A stretch of 7,026 nucleotides of DNA, taken from the NCBI GenBank assembly GCA_017469605.1, contig JAFUGB010000333.1, positions 1 to 7,026 on the forward strand, given 5' to 3'. The stretch is from Clostridia bacterium. GTDB taxonomy: Bacteria > Bacillota > Clostridia > Christensenellales > Aristaeellaceae. The notes beneath the pieces were generated by a model. That model ran no database searches and had not been told where the DNA came from. It saw only the letters and a list, made by a program, of their open reading frames with translations. This document shows, one piece after another, positions 5,304 through 7,026 of the stretch (its first letter is position 1; the number at the start of each line of letters is the position of its first letter). The position numbers and the translations under genes are program-made.

Positions 5304-6134
5304 TTATAACACGTACTGTTCTATAAACTGCGCCACGCCGTCCCGGTCGTGGGGGGCGGTCACCCGGTCCGCGGCCGCCTTGACGGCTTCCCCGGCGTTG
5401 CCCATGGCCACGCCGCAGCCCACGGTGCGCAGCATCTCCATATCGTTGCTGCCATCACCGAAGGCCGCCGCCCGGGCGATATCAATGCCCTTTTGCGCAC
5501 ACAGCCAGCGAATGCTCCGGCCCTTGCTGCAGCCTTTGGGCGAAACCTCCAGGGCGCCGCTGCCAATGGAGCTGGTCACCTCAAACAGCCCCAGCGCTTC
5601 CAGCGCCTCCCGGATGCGGGCCACCAGCGCGGGATCGCATTCCACCAGGTTGATCTTTTCCAGCCCTTGGGCGCCCTGGTCAAAAAACTGGGCGATGGAG
5701 CCAATGGGCGGCAGGCTTTTGCGCCAGAAATACCGCTTATGCCAGGGCGGCAGTGTTCGGGTGGCGGTCATGCCATGGGCTTTTTCGGTAAGCAGTATTT
5801 CGCCGTTGACAAACAGCTCAAAAAAGTCCGCCTGCCGGTCGATGATCTGGCAGGCCAGCCGCGCGTCCTCCGGGCTGAAGGCGTGATGGAACAGCTGCGT
5901 GTTTTCCTTTAAATCATAAACGGCCGCGCCGTTGCTGGTCACAGCATAGTCAAAGGGCTGCTGCCGGGCGATGCCCTCAATCAGTCCCAGACAGCGACCC
6001 GTAGCGAAGGACAGCTGCACCCCGGCTTGCCTGGCCGCGGCCAGCGCCGCCAGGTTGCGCGGCGAGATGGTGGCATGGTCCGGCGCCAGCAGCGTGCCGT
6101 CCAAATCGAAAAAGAGAATGTCAAAATTTGCCAT
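5304..6134 (-). CDS. Cof-type HAD-superfamily phosphatase (subfamily IIB)
   Basis: A 276-residue cytoplasmic hydrolase. Motif I is DLDGT at 10-14 with nucleophile D10 and acid/base D12. Motif II is SFATGR with T45. The motif III lysine lies in SPKGCSKG (K200/K204). Motif IV is FGDGSND with D227 and D231 for magnesium. Length and motif spacing fit the Cof/YbiV/YidA-like group, which dephosphorylate sugar phosphates, FMN or pyridoxal phosphate with loose specificity; the true substrate cannot be told from sequence. The cap domain lies between motifs II and III. The start ATG at 6134 has AAAGGG about 8 nt upstream, and an early DLDGT is normal for the family. It is the first gene of an operon with the RNA methyltransferase, under the promoter at 6172-6199. 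A functional link between them is not evident. Confidence 0.93.
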   Translation of the reverse strand: MANFDILFFDLDGTLLAPDHATISPRNLAALAAARQAGVQLSFATGRCLGLIEGIARQQPFDYAVTSNGAAVYDLKENTQLFHHAFSPEDARLACQIIDRQADFFELFVNGEILLTEKAHGMTATRTLPPWHKRYFWRKSLPPIGSIAQFFDQGAQGLEKINLVECDPALVARIREALEALGLFEVTSSIGSGALEVSPKGCSKGRSIRWLCAQKGIDIARAAAFGDGSNDMEMLRTVGCGVAMGNAGEAVKAAADRVTAPHDRDGVAQFIEQYVL

Positions 6135-6171
6135 GGCTGCGCCCTTTCGTTTTGCGGTGTTCTACGTATTT

Positions 6172-6199
6172 ATTATACCGGATGCGCCTGATCTGTCAA
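6172..6199 (-). promoter_or_regulatory. Consensus sigma-A promoter of the HAD-methyltransferase operon
   Basis: On the minus strand there is TTGACA (6199-6194), a 16-bp spacer and TATAAT (6177-6172). Both hexamers are perfect. Transcription would start near 6165, about 30 nt before the ATG at 6134. It is arranged back to back with the promoter at 6219-6247. Confidence 0.88.
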
Positions 6200-6218
6200 G
6201 GAATTCGCGGCCCGGGCC

Positions 6219-6247
6219 TTTACTTTCCCCGGCAAAAAGCCTATAAT
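6219..6247 (+). promoter_or_regulatory. Sigma-A promoter of the t6A synthase gene
   Basis: TTTACT (6219-6224, four of six matches), a 17-bp spacer and TATAAT (6242-6247, perfect). The start site should be near 6254. The Shine-Dalgarno GGAGG is at 6267-6271, 6 nt before the ATG at 6278, so the leader is short. A 10-bp palindrome GGCCCGGGCC (6209-6218) sits immediately upstream, between the two divergent -35 boxes. Confidence 0.82.
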
Positions 6248-6277
6248 AGCCCGGTAAACCATTCTTGGAGGCAAAGG

Positions 6278-7026
6278 ATGAACACCCAGGTTTTTCCGGC
6301 TGATCAAAAGAGCATCGCCCTGGCCGCCCGGCTGATCCGCGAAGGCGCGCTGGTGGGCTTTCCCACCGAAACGGTGTACGGCCTGGGGGCCGACGCCCTG
6401 AACACCCAGGCCGTGCTCAGCATTTTTGCGGCCAAGGGGCGGCCCGCGGATAACCCGCTGATCGTGCATATCGCCCACTTGGAGGAGATGGAACGCCTGT
6501 GCCATGTGAACGCTCCTGCCAGAAAGCTGGCCGATGCCTTCTGGCCCGGTCCGCTGACCGTGATCCTGCCCAAAAAGGAAGCGGTGCCTTCAGCTGTAAC
6601 CGCCGGCCTTGACAGCGTAGCGATTCGCATGCCCAGCCATCCGGTGGCCCGGGCGCTGATTGAAGAGAGCGGCTGTCCCATCGCCGCCCCCAGCGGCAAC
6701 CGCAGCGGACGGCCCAGCCCCACCCTGGCCGCCCACATGCTGGAAGATATGTCGGGCATCATTCCGCTGATCCTGGACGGCGGGGCCTGCCAGGTGGGGG
6801 TGGAAAGCACGGTGGTGGCGCTCACCGGCGATATTGCCATGGTGCTGCGGCCCGGCGGCATTACGCCCCAAATGATCGCCGCCGTGCTGGGCGAATGCCA
6901 GGTGGCCGACAGCGTAATGCGCCCGCTGAAGGAGGGGGAGGCCGCCCCATCTCCCGGCATGAAGCACAAGCACTACGCGCCCAGGGCCCGCATGACGCTG
7001 TACGAGGGCGACGCGCAGGCTGTATC
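6278..7026 (+). CDS. tsaC: L-threonylcarbamoyladenylate synthase, Sua5/YwlC type (3' end outside window)
   Basis: 249 codons run open to the right edge. The enzyme makes threonylcarbamoyl-AMP from threonine, bicarbonate and ATP, the first step of t6A37 synthesis on tRNAs that read ANN codons. The YrdC-like domain shows FPTETVYGLG (28-37), KGRPADNPL (53-61), FWPGPLT (88-94), APSGNRSG (137-144, usually APSAN), VESTVV (175-180) and RPGGIT (191-196). The linker SPGMKHKHYAP (225-235) is typical of the longer Sua5 form with a C-terminal domain, so roughly another hundred residues should lie beyond the window. The start is supported by GGAGG at 6267-6271 and its own promoter. It is divergent from the HAD-methyltransferase operon. 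The locally encoded tRNA-Ser(GCU) is one expected substrate of the pathway. Confidence 0.95.
   Translation, partial: MNTQVFPADQKSIALAARLIREGALVGFPTETVYGLGADALNTQAVLSIFAAKGRPADNPLIVHIAHLEEMERLCHVNAPARKLADAFWPGPLTVILPKKEAVPSAVTAGLDSVAIRMPSHPVARALIEESGCPIAAPSGNRSGRPSPTLAAHMLEDMSGIIPLILDGGACQVGVESTVVALTGDIAMVLRPGGITPQMIAAVLGECQVADSVMRPLKEGEAAPSPGMKHKHYAPRARMTLYEGDAQAV

Noticed and set aside
4610..5326. 238-codon plus-strand frame opposite the methyltransferase
   Set aside because: Shadow frame without motifs; the minus strand encodes both catalytic motifs of an m5C methyltransferase.

Overview
This window most likely comes from the chromosome of a GC-rich member of the Bacillota (Clostridia-like, possibly a gut anaerobe). 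The evidence is AAGGAGG-type ribosome binding sites, sigma-A-like TTGACA/TATAAT promoters, an oxygen-sensitive-looking Fe-S flavoprotein, tRNA genes with encoded CCA, and protein families common in anaerobic Firmicutes. The taxonomic call is an inference; no marker gene here settles it.

Layout. Bases 1-173 may hold the 3' end of a gene entering from the left (uncertain strand). Bases 174-674 contain no convincing gene. They are less GC-rich at the left and crowded with inverted repeats, including a nested palindromic block at 411-538, a 10-bp hairpin at 611-634 and a small hairpin touching the ribosome binding site of the next gene. Bases 675-3869 are a tight plus-strand operon of three genes: a GltD/NfnB-like FAD and Fe-S oxidoreductase, a DUF362 protein with a cysteine-rich C-terminus, and an AEC-family membrane transporter. 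The first junction overlaps by 8 nt and the second has a 2-nt gap. Together they look like an uncharacterised redox/transport module.

Bases 3961-4272 read on the minus strand: a sigma-A promoter, tRNA-Ser(UGA), tRNA-Ser(GCU) and a strong intrinsic terminator. The first tRNA is flanked by a 9-bp leader/trailer complementarity. Bases 4397-6134 are a two-gene minus-strand operon, a Cof-type HAD phosphatase followed by an RsmB/NOP2-type rRNA m5C methyltransferase, driven by a promoter with perfect -35 and -10 boxes. Divergently, from its own promoter, a Sua5/YwlC-type L-threonylcarbamoyladenylate synthase (tRNA t6A synthesis) starts at 6278 and leaves the window at the right end.

The right half is therefore mostly a translation neighbourhood (tRNAs, rRNA methylation, tRNA t6A). 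The left operon is the part whose biology is least known. No CRISPR array, insertion sequence or defence system is visible. The most unusual items are the structured intergenic block at 411-538, the orphan oxidoreductase-DUF362-AEC operon, and the flanking complementarity around tRNA-Ser(UGA).
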